From Streptomyces sp. PsTaAH-137 (GTDB lineage: Bacteria; Actinomycetota; Actinomycetes; Streptomycetales; Streptomycetaceae): 64,000 bases of DNA. Made by a program: the position numbers and the translations under genes. Below the pieces are notes generated by a model. The model did no database searches, was not told where the DNA came from, and saw only the letters and a list, made by a program, of their open reading frames with translations. Where the stretch lies: assembly GCF_003259365.1 (NCBI RefSeq), contig NZ_QLLY01000003.1, forward strand, positions 372,001 through 436,000, in the 5' to 3' direction. Every line of letters begins with the position of its first letter. Within the stretch, counting starts at the first letter, position 1. Positions 34,868-44,000 of this stretch are shown piece by piece.

Positions 34868-35062
34868 ATCAGCCTCCCAGCGGCTCTATGGGCTGGTTTG
34901 ACACCTTTCTCAACCCATGGTGCGGCCAGAAGAGCGATCTCTCATGTCGAGCGGCCCGCGGCCCGGGCTTCCCGTGACGCGCGTGCGGCGCTCGGGAGCA
35001 CACGTTTCCGCTGCCGCCCGCCGGGCACCCGCTGTCACCGACGACAACGAGGAAGGTGACTC

Positions 35063-35191
35063 ATGTTCAAGGCCATCGCAGACGTGCTCCGGTCCATCGG
35101 CGGCGCCATCGCCACGGTGGTGACGCTCCCCTTCCGCGCCGTGGCCCGGCTCTTCGGCGGAGCCTCCGACACCGCCCACGGCCACCACTGA
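35063..35191 (+). CDS. 42-residue Streptomyces small protein
   Basis: A short gene reading MFKAIADVLRSIGGAIATVV, then TLPFRAVARLFGGASD and ending AHGHH. It has a good ribosome site (GAGGAAGG, about 9 bases upstream). The protein is one amphipathic or membrane-associated helix with a Pro break. I recall near-identical 40-45-residue proteins in many Streptomyces, but no function. It stands alone between the aquaporin and hypothetical genes. Confidence 0.7.
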   Translation: MFKAIADVLRSIGGAIATVVTLPFRAVARLFGGASDTAHGHH

Positions 35192-35213
35192 CGGCAGCCG
35201 GCCCCCGCTCCGT

Positions 35214-35480
35214 TCAGCCCGTCGGTTCGTCCGGCACGGGCTGATCGGGGCGGACGCCGCCGGTGCGAGGGGCGCCGCGGCGGCCCGCACCGGATTCATC
35301 GGGCTCGGGCACGGACTCGTCGGGCTCCGCGCCTTCGCTCTCCTTCTGGGCCTGCCCCGGCACGTCCAGGGGGTCCTCGCCGGGTGCTCCCGCCTGCTGG
35401 TCGGGCAGGTCACGCGGTATGACGGGCGGGCGCTTGCCGGGAGTCTCGGGACGCACCTCGGGCTCGGAACGGCTGTTCAC
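35214..35480 (-). CDS. Hypothetical disordered acidic protein
   Basis: An 88-residue protein, rich in Pro, Glu, Asp and Gly and without hydrophobic segments, so almost certainly disordered (VRPETPGKRPPVIPRDLPDQ, later SVPEPDESGAG). GTG at 35480 follows a strong AGGAGAGGA ribosome site, which supports translation. It is divergent from the sigma factor gene and may share its stress-responsive control region. No family recognised. Confidence 0.55.
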   Translation of the reverse strand: MNSRSEPEVRPETPGKRPPVIPRDLPDQQAGAPGEDPLDVPGQAQKESEGAEPDESVPEPDESGAGRRGAPRTGGVRPDQPVPDEPTG

Positions 35481-35615
35481 GAGTGTCCTCTCCTTGGTCG
35501 AACGACGGCACGAACGACCCCTCCGACCAGCGACGACGTGCCGCAGGACGGGGGCCGCGCCCCGAGTGCCCTCGGCCCCTCCCCCGCAAACTCGGGTGCC
35601 CGCCGGCCGCGACCT

Positions 35616-35640
35616 GTTTGCCTGTGGGGACGCCGGGCAA
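35616..35640 (+). promoter_or_regulatory. Candidate SigB/SigF-type promoter
   Basis: GTTT (35616-35619), a 15-base spacer and GGGCAA (35635-35640) resemble the GTTT-N14/15-GGGTAT promoters recognised by SigB-group sigma factors. It lies about 120 bases upstream of a sigma gene of that group, so autoregulation is plausible. Confidence 0.45.
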
Positions 35641-35658
35641 GCGGAGCGGAGTGCTTGG

Positions 35659-35698
35659 GACAACAGGCGCAACCGCGGGAGCGGTGTGCCCTGTTGTC
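35659..35698 (+). repeat. Long inverted repeat in the sigma-factor leader
   Basis: GACAACAGG (35659-35667) pairs perfectly with CCTGTTGTC (35690-35698), and inside it ACCGC (35672-35676) pairs with GCGGT (35681-35685). The structure lies between the candidate promoter and the start codon at 35759, with no U-run after it, so it may be a regulator site or a structured 5' leader rather than a terminator. Confidence 0.6.
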
Positions 35699-35758
35699 GG
35701 TGCATGTGCTTCTCGCGGCCATTCGTCGGCAACAAGCAGCCTTGAGGAGCACTCGCTG

Positions 35759-36553
35759 ATGGCGATTCGCCACTCGCACCACGACGCCCCCGACACCCAG
35801 CAGACCTTCGAACGACTCGCCAGGACGGTGTCGGGCCCCGAGCACGACCTGCTGAACGAGGAACTGATCGAGGCCTGGCTGCCCATGGCCCACCGCATCG
35901 CGGGCCGCTTCCGCAACAAGGGCGAGAACCAGGACGATCTGCGGCAGGTGGCGGCGATGGGGCTGGTCAAGGCGGTCGACCGTTACGACCCCGAGCGCGG
36001 CGCCTTCGAGTCGTACGCCGTGCCGACCATCACCGGCGAACTGCGCCGCCACTTCCGCGACCACACCTGGGACGTCCGCGTGCCCCGGCGCGTGCAGGAC
36101 CTGAGGAACCAGGTCCGCGGCGCCCGCCGCGAGCTGATGGACCGCCCCGGCCGGGACGGCGAGCCCAGCACCGAGGACCTCGCCGCCGAGACCGGTCTGA
36201 CCCTCGACGAGGTCCGTACGGGCCTGGAGGCTCTGGAGAGCTACAGCGCCCTGTCCCTGGACGCCGATGTCACCGCGTCCGACGACGACTTCAGCCTCGC
36301 CGACACCCTCGGCCGGAACGAACCCGGCTACGACCTGGTGACCGACCGCGAAGCCGCCAAGAAGGGCCTCAAGCACCTCGCGGAACGCGAACGCACCATC
36401 CTCTACCTGCGCTTCTTCGAGGACATGACCCAGGCGAACATCGCCGAGGAACTGGGCATCTCCCAGATGCACGTCTCCCGCCTCATCACCCGCAGCTGCA
36501 CCCGAATCCGCGACGAGGCCAACGCCCCGACGCCGGAGCCCCAGGCGGCCTGA
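35759..36553 (+). CDS. SigB/SigF/SigG-family RNA polymerase sigma factor
   Basis: A 264-residue group 3 sigma factor. Region 2 contains NEELIEAWLPMAHRIAGRFRNKGENQDDLRQVAAMGLVKAVDRYDP; region 3 has RVPRRVQDLRNQVRGARREL; region 4 ends QANIAEELGISQMHVSRLITRSCTRIR (DNA-binding helix-turn-helix). Streptomyces carries several such factors for osmotic stress and sporulation. The ATG at 35759 follows GAGGAG by about 10 bases. No anti-sigma gene is adjacent. Its 3' end faces the displaced end of an RNA methyltransferase gene 21 bases away. Confidence 0.92.
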   Translation: MAIRHSHHDAPDTQQTFERLARTVSGPEHDLLNEELIEAWLPMAHRIAGRFRNKGENQDDLRQVAAMGLVKAVDRYDPERGAFESYAVPTITGELRRHFRDHTWDVRVPRRVQDLRNQVRGARRELMDRPGRDGEPSTEDLAAETGLTLDEVRTGLEALESYSALSLDADVTASDDDFSLADTLGRNEPGYDLVTDREAAKKGLKHLAERERTILYLRFFEDMTQANIAEELGISQMHVSRLITRSCTRIRDEANAPTPEPQAA

Positions 36554-36574
36554 GGAACGCGGGGAGTCGGGCGG

Positions 36575-36637
36575 TCAGGAGCCCTTGTTCGCAGGCTCCA
36601 GGATCGCCACGCACTCCACATGATGCGTCATCGGAAA
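36575..36637 (-). pseudogene. Displaced native 3' end of the RNA methyltransferase gene
   Basis: On the minus strand this 63-base piece reads FPMTHHVECVAILEPANKGS and stop. The intact gene at 47087-48415 ends FPMTHHVECVAILEPASKSV. The first 26 bases are identical in both, and the rest differ largely at silent sites. This is what remains of the original gene end after an element inserted into it and supplied a replacement end. Confidence 0.88.
36612..36637. other. attL: left copy of the 26-bp core repeat
   Basis: The 26 bases starting CACTCCACATG and ending CATCGGAAA are identical to 47124-47149. Five further bases to the left also match after one mismatch. The repeat lies within codons for FPMTHHVEC of the methyltransferase. 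A perfect repeat at both ends of a compositionally distinct block, with homology continuing only into gene sequence, is the classical mark of site-specific integration. Confidence 0.82.
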
Positions 36638-36717
36638 TGTGTTCGATTGTCGCCACATGTGCATAGGCTCAGGTCAGGCCACATCGCACGGACTGTCCAG
36701 GCCGCACCAAGAGCTCC

Positions 36718-36737
36718 CGAGCGTCAAATGAGCGTCA
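36718..36737. repeat. Left arm-like repeat
   Basis: CGAGCGTCAAATGAGCGTC occupies 36718-36736 and contains two direct GAGCGTCA units 11 bases apart (36719-36726 and 36730-36737). It recurs with one change at 46892-46910 near the other end of the island. It lies 80 bases inside the left core repeat, a suitable place for an integrase or excisionase arm site. Confidence 0.6.
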
Positions 36738-37073
36738 CGGCACAACATCCTGGTACACGGGTCAATGTGACGCGACAAGAGCGATCACCGACCACTGCTC
36801 AGTGATCTCATCCCGGTAACGACCTACGACAGCAGCGCGCCGCCGATCCGAGAAGAGTCATCTGGCATCGGCGGCTGTGGCCCGAGCTGGCAGTCACTCA
36901 AGCGCCCCTAGGGCCTGAAGGGGGCGACCGGTGAAGCATCCGCCGAGAGTGGGTCGGCCGAAGCCTGCATCTGCCCTACTGACTTGGCCGACATCGCGGC
37001 TGTAACGCCGCTACCCTGCTGCCGTCGGGTGCGCCTGCAGCGTGCCCGCCTATCGTCGGCGAGAGGGACCGGT

Positions 37074-37916
37074 ATGGCGAAGGTCGTGATGTGCCATGGG
37101 ATCGGCTACACCTACAAGCACCGCGACGACATGCATTCCGATTGGTACAAGGCACTCCGCACTGGCATGATCGACACCGGCTTCGAGCCGGTGGAGGAGA
37201 CGGGCGTGGCAGCCGTGTACTACGGGAACTGCTTCCGCTCCGCCGGGTCCAAGGGCGCGGTCGGCCTCGACGAGTTCGCCGCCATTCCGAACTACGGACT
37301 GGTCGATCTCAGCGCCGACCTTGAGCTCGAACTGTTACGCGCCTTCGCGGAGAACACGGATTCCGGGCAGGCTGGCACGAAGGGCGCCGTGCAAGGCTTG
37401 CTCAGACGGTTGGAGCGCAGCAAGTTGCTGGGCGACGTCCCCGCCAAGGCCATCATCTGGATGATCAAACAGGTGCACCGGTACCTGACGGAGGATGCGC
37501 TCCGCGACGCCGTGCTCTCACGTTGGGACGGTGTCGTCACTCCCGACACGCGCGTCGTCGTGGCGCATTCGCTCGGCAGCGTGGTCGCATACGACGCGCT
37601 GGCCGCCCACCCAGAGTGGGAGATCGACACCCTGATCACCCTGGGGTCGCCACTCGGGCTCGGCGCCGTCTCCTCGCGACTACGGCCCCCGCTTGTGCCC
37701 GGTCAGGAGGCGAAGTGGCCAGGTGTTCGGCGCTGGATCAACATCGCCGCCGTGGAGGACCCGGTGGCCCTTGTCAAGGAACTGGCCCCGCTCTTTGGCA
37801 AGGAAGTCGAGGACATACCCGTACGCAACGGCCGATTTGCGATGCACTCGGTCCTGCGCTACCTAACCACCGCCGAGGCAGCGAAGGGAATCGCGGATGG
37901 TCTCGGCCCGACCTGA
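37074..37916 (+). CDS. Alpha/beta hydrolase of the island conflict operon
   Basis: A 280-residue alpha/beta hydrolase, lipase/PGAP1-like in outline. It begins AKVVMCHGIGYTYKHR (oxyanion-hole HGIG), has the nucleophile elbow VAHSLGSVV with Ser166, a candidate acid Asp in VEDPVAL and a late His in RFAMHSVLRYL. No signal peptide or membrane segment is seen. The ATG at 37074 follows GAGAGGG; an in-frame upstream extension lacks a ribosome site. Codon 88 (37335-37337) is TTA, read only by the bldA tRNA. The stop overlaps the caspase gene by 20 bases. By analogy with fungal NLRs, which use SesB-like hydrolases as effectors, it may be a toxic effector or a caspase target. Substrate unknown. Confidence 0.82.
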   Translation: MAKVVMCHGIGYTYKHRDDMHSDWYKALRTGMIDTGFEPVEETGVAAVYYGNCFRSAGSKGAVGLDEFAAIPNYGLVDLSADLELELLRAFAENTDSGQAGTKGAVQGLLRRLERSKLLGDVPAKAIIWMIKQVHRYLTEDALRDAVLSRWDGVVTPDTRVVVAHSLGSVVAYDALAAHPEWEIDTLITLGSPLGLGAVSSRLRPPLVPGQEAKWPGVRRWINIAAVEDPVALVKELAPLFGKEVEDIPVRNGRFAMHSVLRYLTTAEAAKGIADGLGPT

Positions 37917-40900
37917 GGCCGGGGACGGGCTCCGCCGAGTTTGCGTCGTCGCCGGCACCCAGGAGTATGGGCAGGGCCTGGGTCCGCTGCCGTATGTGCC
38001 GCAGGAAGTCGCGCTCGTCCGCAGCGTCTTCAAGGACATCGGCTTGGAAGTGCTCGACGACGTATCGCTCGACCCCACTCCCGGTGACCTCCAGCGGGCG
38101 GTGGGCCGGGCCATGCGCAGCGAGGAAACGGAAGCGCATCCGCAGGCCGTGATTCTGTACTACTCCGCGCACGGATACACCTCCAACGCCGACTACCGGT
38201 TGGCCACTTTCAAGGGCACCTGGGGAACCAGCGAGGACTTCGCCACCAGCGTATCGGCGCACGAGCTTGCGAGCCTGGTCAACCAACCCGGACCGGCCCA
38301 GGTAGTCGTCATGGTCGACGCCTGCGATTCCGGGTCGGCCGCGGACGCCTTCCTCCATTTACAGGAGAGCATCGCCAAACTGGGGAACATCGGCCCCGAC
38401 GTCTACCTCATCACTTCCGCGGGCCGAAACGAGGAAGCCCACCAAATGGCCTTCGCGGACGCCTTCTCTGCGTCCCTGAAGAGTCCGGGCGTACCGAACA
38501 GCCTGCAGTACATCGAAGCCGCTGACCTGTGTCGGGACATGAACCACCGCTTGGGGAGAGTCGGCCAGTCGGTCCTCTGGCACGCCCCAACCAGCGTGGC
38601 GAAGCGTCCGCTGCGGGCGTTCCCCAATCCACGCTTCCGCAAGCGCCGGCCGCAACACCTGCCCGAGGCCACGGAGGGCTCGGGCTGGGCTTTCTGCGGC
38701 CGGAAGCGCGCCCTTCACGAACTGGTCCCGTACGTAAGCGGAACCGACCCCGACCGACGGCCCATCGTGGTGACGGGCCCCGCCGGCTCGGGGAAGTCCA
38801 CCTTGTTCGCCTGGCTGGCCGCGGCTTCGGACGGACAGCCCCTGCCGACTGCTGAGGGCTCCGACGTGATCGGGGTGCCCCCGGGGTGCGTTTCGTTGGT
38901 ACAGGCGTACGGGCTTGCCTGGGACCTCGTCCTGGACGAGATCGGAAACGAACTAGGAGTGCCCTACCAGGACGATCCCGATGCGTTCTTCCATGCGCTG
39001 GAGGCCCTGCCCGCCCCCAGGGGCCTCCTCATCGACTCGGCGAACCGGGTGGGCCCCACAGACGCTGTCGACGTGGGCGACTCCGCAGCCGTCCAGGAGT
39101 TCGTCGAGAAGGTGCTCCTGCCCCTGAGTGGCATTGACACGATCCGCCTGGTGGTCGCCGCCGAGGCGCCCCTCAGCAGACTCGGCACGCGGGAGATACC
39201 GCTCGCCGGACCGGAGTACTTCGAGCCCGAGGACCTCGAACTGCTCGCGCGTACTGTCCTCGCGGGACGCCAGGGGCCACTGCACAGAGACATGCCTCAG
39301 CAGCCTCTCGAGCGCCTCGCCGCAGGGGTTCGCGAACGGTCCCACACCTCCTTCCTCTGGGCGTATCTCTTCTCTGTCGATCTGGCAGGACGAGAGCCGA
39401 CACAAGACGAGGCCGCAGTGCAGACCTCTGTAGTGGACGTCTTCGAGCAGCAGTTGGCCCGTGTGGAGCCTGACGACCCGGCATGGGCGAAGGATCTTCT
39501 GACGCCGTTGACACTGGCTCTGGGCGCTGGGATGCCGAATTTCTCGTTGTGGATCGACGTCGTGCACCGGCTCACCGCCCGGCGCGTCGACCACGACGCG
39601 CTCGACCGCCTCCTGCAAGCGGCGGAGGATTTCATTGCCGACGCGCAGAGCAGCGCGAACACCGCCGGATGGCGGCTACGGCGAGAGGAGTTCGCCGCCT
39701 ATCTGGCTCAGCAGTACGACATCGCGCAGGCCCATGCGGCTTTCACCGCCGCCTTGCTCGACGCGCTGGGCACAGGCCCGGATCTCAAGCCCCTGTGGTC
39801 CGCAGCCGATTACTACACGCGGCACAACTTCGCTGAGCATGCCCAGCGTGCTGGAATCCTGGACGACTTCCTCACGGACCCGGACTTTCTACTCACCGTC
39901 GACCCGATGCGTCTTCGGCGGGCCCTGACACTGTCCGGCACGCCACGGGCCCGTGCTGTGCGAGAGGTGATGGATCTGCTGCGCGGCAGCAACCGGGAGG
40001 ACGAGGCCGACGTATCGCGCCTGGAGTTCCTCGCCCAGGCCCACCAACAGACCGAGCTCGCCCGAAACACCGCAAGCAGGCAGCGGCCTTGGAACAGCGT
40101 CTGGGTGCACCGGGTGCCGACCGACGCGGTAACAGGGGTGGCGGTCGTTCGTAGCGGCAGGTTCCTCGTCGTGGGCACGCAGGACGGCGGCGCCCTGATC
40201 GGCGAGCAGGACCGGCCCAGACTGCGCGAGCTGGAGGCGGCGGGCGACCAGGCCTCTGCGGTGCACGACCCGGTCTCCGCGCTGAGCGCCGGTCTGCTCA
40301 ATGGCAGGCCCTTTGCCGCCCTCGGCACCTGGAACGGCGGGATGATCCTCCACGATCTGGAGACGGGTCAGCGGTATCCCATGGATGACCCGCGCCCCTT
40401 CGCCGGGCGCATCGTCGCCTGTGAGGTGGGCGTCCACGGGCTTCTGGTGGCTACGACACACGCGTGGCGGCGTTACGGGCTGGCGGGTGTCAGCGACCGA
40501 CCCGTCGACACGGGCGGGCTGGTCTTGGCCTCGGTGGCCACCATGGCCCTCGCGGAGCAGTGCTGGACCGTGGGCTGTTCCTCGGGCGAGGTAGCGGTGT
40601 GGGCACCGGACGGTACGCTCCACCGCACCTTCACCACACCGCAGCGCCAGGCGCTCACCCACATTGCATCGCACGAGGGCGACGTCTTCACGGCGAGCAA
40701 CGACGGTACCGTTTACCGCAGCAGTCCGTCCGGGACTGAGCAGCACTGCGTCACGCTTCACGACCAGCCCGTGACCTCCATGAAGGTGCGCCACACAGCC
40801 GGAGGGGCGCTGTTGTTGACCACCAGTCTCGACGGCGTCGTGCGCCTGACTCCACTCGACCGGACCAGCGCGGCTCGCCCTGTGGCCTCGGCGAACGTGG

Positions 40901-40986
40901 GCATCCAGATCAAGGCTGCTGACCTTGAGGACACGGGCCGGCTCGTCGTGTGCACCAACCGCGGTACAGCCCGAATCACGTTCTGA
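37897..40986 (+). CDS. Caspase-like protease/P-loop NTPase/WD40 propeller fusion
   Basis: A 1029-residue three-part protein. Residues about 12-235 form a caspase-like (peptidase C14) domain with the dyad His92 in YYSAHGY and Cys143 in VMVDACDSGSAAD. Residues about 285-700 form a STAND/NACHT-type NTPase with Walker A GPAGSGKST (294-302) followed by helical segments. From about 735 to the end, seven degenerate WD-type strands sets (for example VVGTQDGGALI, AALGTWNGGMILHD, TVGCSSGEVAVWAPDG, TASNDGTVYRS, LTTSLDGVVRL) suggest a seven-bladed propeller sensor. This is the architecture of bacterial NLR-like caspase conflict proteins. Codon 155 (38359-38361) is TTA. A 42-base gap separates it from the next gene. 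Confidence 0.87.
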   Translation: MVSARPEAGDGLRRVCVVAGTQEYGQGLGPLPYVPQEVALVRSVFKDIGLEVLDDVSLDPTPGDLQRAVGRAMRSEETEAHPQAVILYYSAHGYTSNADYRLATFKGTWGTSEDFATSVSAHELASLVNQPGPAQVVVMVDACDSGSAADAFLHLQESIAKLGNIGPDVYLITSAGRNEEAHQMAFADAFSASLKSPGVPNSLQYIEAADLCRDMNHRLGRVGQSVLWHAPTSVAKRPLRAFPNPRFRKRRPQHLPEATEGSGWAFCGRKRALHELVPYVSGTDPDRRPIVVTGPAGSGKSTLFAWLAAASDGQPLPTAEGSDVIGVPPGCVSLVQAYGLAWDLVLDEIGNELGVPYQDDPDAFFHALEALPAPRGLLIDSANRVGPTDAVDVGDSAAVQEFVEKVLLPLSGIDTIRLVVAAEAPLSRLGTREIPLAGPEYFEPEDLELLARTVLAGRQGPLHRDMPQQPLERLAAGVRERSHTSFLWAYLFSVDLAGREPTQDEAAVQTSVVDVFEQQLARVEPDDPAWAKDLLTPLTLALGAGMPNFSLWIDVVHRLTARRVDHDALDRLLQAAEDFIADAQSSANTAGWRLRREEFAAYLAQQYDIAQAHAAFTAALLDALGTGPDLKPLWSAADYYTRHNFAEHAQRAGILDDFLTDPDFLLTVDPMRLRRALTLSGTPRARAVREVMDLLRGSNREDEADVSRLEFLAQAHQQTELARNTASRQRPWNSVWVHRVPTDAVTGVAVVRSGRFLVVGTQDGGALIGEQDRPRLRELEAAGDQASAVHDPVSALSAGLLNGRPFAALGTWNGGMILHDLETGQRYPMDDPRPFAGRIVACEVGVHGLLVATTHAWRRYGLAGVSDRPVDTGGLVLASVATMALAEQCWTVGCSSGEVAVWAPDGTLHRTFTTPQRQALTHIASHEGDVFTASNDGTVYRSSPSGTEQHCVTLHDQPVTSMKVRHTAGGALLLTTSLDGVVRLTPLDRTSAARPVASANVGIQIKAADLEDTGRLVVCTNRGTARITF

Positions 40987-41028
40987 CGACTGCTCGTCGA
41001 AGCCGCATCGACTCAAGGGGGAAAGAGT

Positions 41029-44000
41029 TTGCCGGACCGTAACACACCAGAGCCGACGGCCGAGTGCGACGCGTACGGCACCATCCTCGTGCTGCACGCA
41101 CTTGCAGCGCTCACACAGCATCCCGGTAGCTCGCCTGTCGAAGCGCTCCAGCTCGTGCGGACCCTCGTCGGGCGTACGACCCTGCTCACCGCGGACATGC
41201 CGCTTCCCTTGGACTCGCTCCGTTACGAAGGACCTAGGGAGCAGCTGAGCGGAGTGGGGGCGCTGCTGGCCGAGGATATGGAGCCCCGTTCCACAGGGCT
41301 CCAGGCCCAGTTGCTGGCCCTGCAGGAGGCCGGACTTGTCGACAAGTTGTACGACTTCGTCGCACGGGCGGAGAAAATCCACTCCTCCGGCGGCTCGACG
41401 CGGCCGGTGCCGCCAGCACCGCACCCCGACGGTCCCGAGGCCGTGCACACGTTGCTGCGGCCGGCGGGGGGTTGGTCCACGATCGCAACCCTGACATTGG
41501 AGTTCTCCGCGCACTCCCCCGCGTCGACTGATCTCATGCCGGATGCCAAACAGGCCACGGTTGTGAGCCCACCCTGGTCGCCGATCGGTGACGGATTCAA
41601 GGCCGAAGCAGAGCTGGCGCTGGTCCAGGCCTGCCGCCTCGCCAGGACTCGGGGACGAGCCCAGCCGCCGCGTATCGCCGTCTCTTTCACGTCACCCGAG
41701 GTCCACTCTCCCTCTGCGGCACAGGACGGCGTCAGCGCCGCGGCCGTCGCCCTCACCTACCTCGCACAGGAAACTGGGCTCCCTTCTCCCGCACGCAAGA
41801 ACGTGTTCGTCATGGCCGGCATCACACCCGAAGGCCAGTGGACGGCCCCGGACGATCTGCTCCTCTGGGAGACGGTCCGTGCCTCGGGGCTGGCGATCCT
41901 CAGCTCCAGTGCCGGAGGGTGGATCCTGGAAGGACGCGGTGCGCCGCGAACGTCCGCGGACCGGTCCCTGAACGGGGCGGCCGAGCTTCTGTGGGGCTCC
42001 AAGTGGGACGACGTCCAGGACCGGTGGCATACCGAGAACCTCCAGGCACAGCGCTGGAGCATCGTCTACGCAACACCCGGCTCCCGCGCATTTCAGGGCA
42101 CGTCGGCATGGCAGGAAGACCCTGATGAGCCACCACTCGTGGAGGCCCCCCAGGTGGCCTCACTACACGGGCAGCTCATTCTCCAGCCGAAGCTGGGGAT
42201 GGTTCTCGGCGGGCCAATGAACAGCGGCAAGAGCGTGATCGCCCGCCAGTTGGTCACCAGGCTCGAAGGACAACGGTGGCGGATCCTTGCCCTGACACCG
42301 GCCGACAAACAACTGCCCCTGCCCGGGGACCTGTCTGCGATTGTCCGCTCCGCGATGCATCTCACCGGTATCGCCCCCGGGGTCAAGACCCTTGTAGTGA
42401 TCGAGGACCTGCACCCCCTGGAGCGGGGCAACGTCGGTCGCGTGGTCTCCTCGTTGGTGGGAGACGTGGGCATCGGTGTGCTCGCCCTCACACGCTTCTC
42501 CGAAGGCTCCGGAGTGGAGTGGGACTCCAGCAACGTGTCACCGATGACAGCGGTGGTCGGCCAGCCCGAGGTGGCGGCGCTCGCAGCACAGATGGTTGAG
42601 GACCACCCCCACGTCTACGGCGGGGCGGTGGACGCCCTACCGCTGCTGCTGGAGGCAGCCAGGGGAGACCTGTGGGTGCTCAGCCGCTCCCTGCGGGAGG
42701 AGTCGGCCAAGCCAGCGGACGGACCACGTGGGACTCGGGCGGGCACAACCCGGGCAGAACCAAGCGACGCGCTCTCTGCGGTCGACCCGGAGGAAGCGGA
42801 CGAGCTACGACTGGTCGCCGCCGTCTCTCAGCTGGGCGACGGGGTGCCCGAGGAATACGTGTCGGCGCGAGCCCTTGTCGTGCTCGACCGCTTCGGCGCC
42901 CGCCGCACCATGGGCTCGGTCAGGATTCCCAGCCGTCACTACGCTCGGAAAGTACTCAAGGAACTGACGCCGGGGCCGGACAACGGCGAGGGCACTGCTG
43001 CGGGTGTCAACCTGCAGAGAATGTCGGGTCCTTTGGAGGCCTACCTGCTGAGGCTGTTCGGTGACGACCGACCCCGCCAGCTGATCAGCCTGCTGCGGGT
43101 CTGCCACGCATACGACTCCATGCTCCTGGCGGAGCTTCTGTCCAGGTCCAGCGTGCGTGACGCTGTCGCGGAGTGGACGAACACCGGTGAGGTGGCAGCG
43201 GTGTGTGTCGTCCTGACGACCTGTGACCGCTACCTCGAGCCGAACTGGGTGCCGGCCAGGCTCCCGGGCGTCATGGCGCGGGTGCCCAACGCCGGGGGCC
43301 TGACCGCCCGCACTATGTCATCCGTCCTGAGGCTTATCTCCCGGTACCAGCGCCATATTCAGAAAACCGACGAGTTCGATGCCTTGATGAATTGGTTGGC
43401 GAAGCCGGGGGAAGGTCTCGAAGCCGTGCTGAACAGGCCAGCCTCGGTCGAGGACCGGTACCACCTGGCCCGTAAGGTGTTCCGGCTCTACCACGAGAAC
43501 TCTCCGGCGCTGCTCATCAGGTCGACCGATGCCCTTGTGAGGGACATCCGTCCCCTGGTGGCGGAGGATCTCATCCACGTGCGGAAACTCGACGTCCTGC
43601 TGAACCGCTGCCATCGAAGGTCCCCGAACCGGAATGCGCAGCAGCATCGGCGTCCGCTGGAGGGATGCCAGGAGATCCAGGACGTGCTAGACCACCGGCC
43701 GCCGAGCAACGCCAGGTTCGGTGTGGTGGTCGGCTGGCTCTCCTTGCAGCTTCACTTCAACGGTAAGGAAATCGACTGGGATCAGCTCATCGGCTCGCAT
43801 GAACTCCAGGTACGGGCGGCACTCGGGCGGGCGACCGCTTCCGAGGTGAGTCTGGCCCTGGGTGACCTGGCCCGGAACCATCGGGGCTTCTGCACCAAAC
43901 TGCTCAACAAGGTCCATGCCACGGAGCAGTTCCGCGCTCTGCTGCGTGAGGCGGCGCCGTCAGAGGCCGCTCAACTCATCTCCGTACTTTCGAACATCCA

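Noticed and set aside
35214..36472. Long minus-strand frames over the sigma-factor gene.
   Set aside because: They mirror the sigma gene's codon structure, with no start signals; only the 88-codon frame with a strong ribosome site was kept.
36606..36637. Possible tRNA-gene attachment site for the island.
   Set aside because: The repeat encodes FPMTHHVEC of the methyltransferase and cannot fold as a tRNA 3' half; no tRNA gene lies nearby.
36984..37073. A longer start for the island alpha/beta hydrolase beginning at 36984.
   Set aside because: The added 30 residues lack similarity to the fold and have no ribosome site, while the ATG at 37074 follows GAGAGGG and begins directly at the first beta strand.
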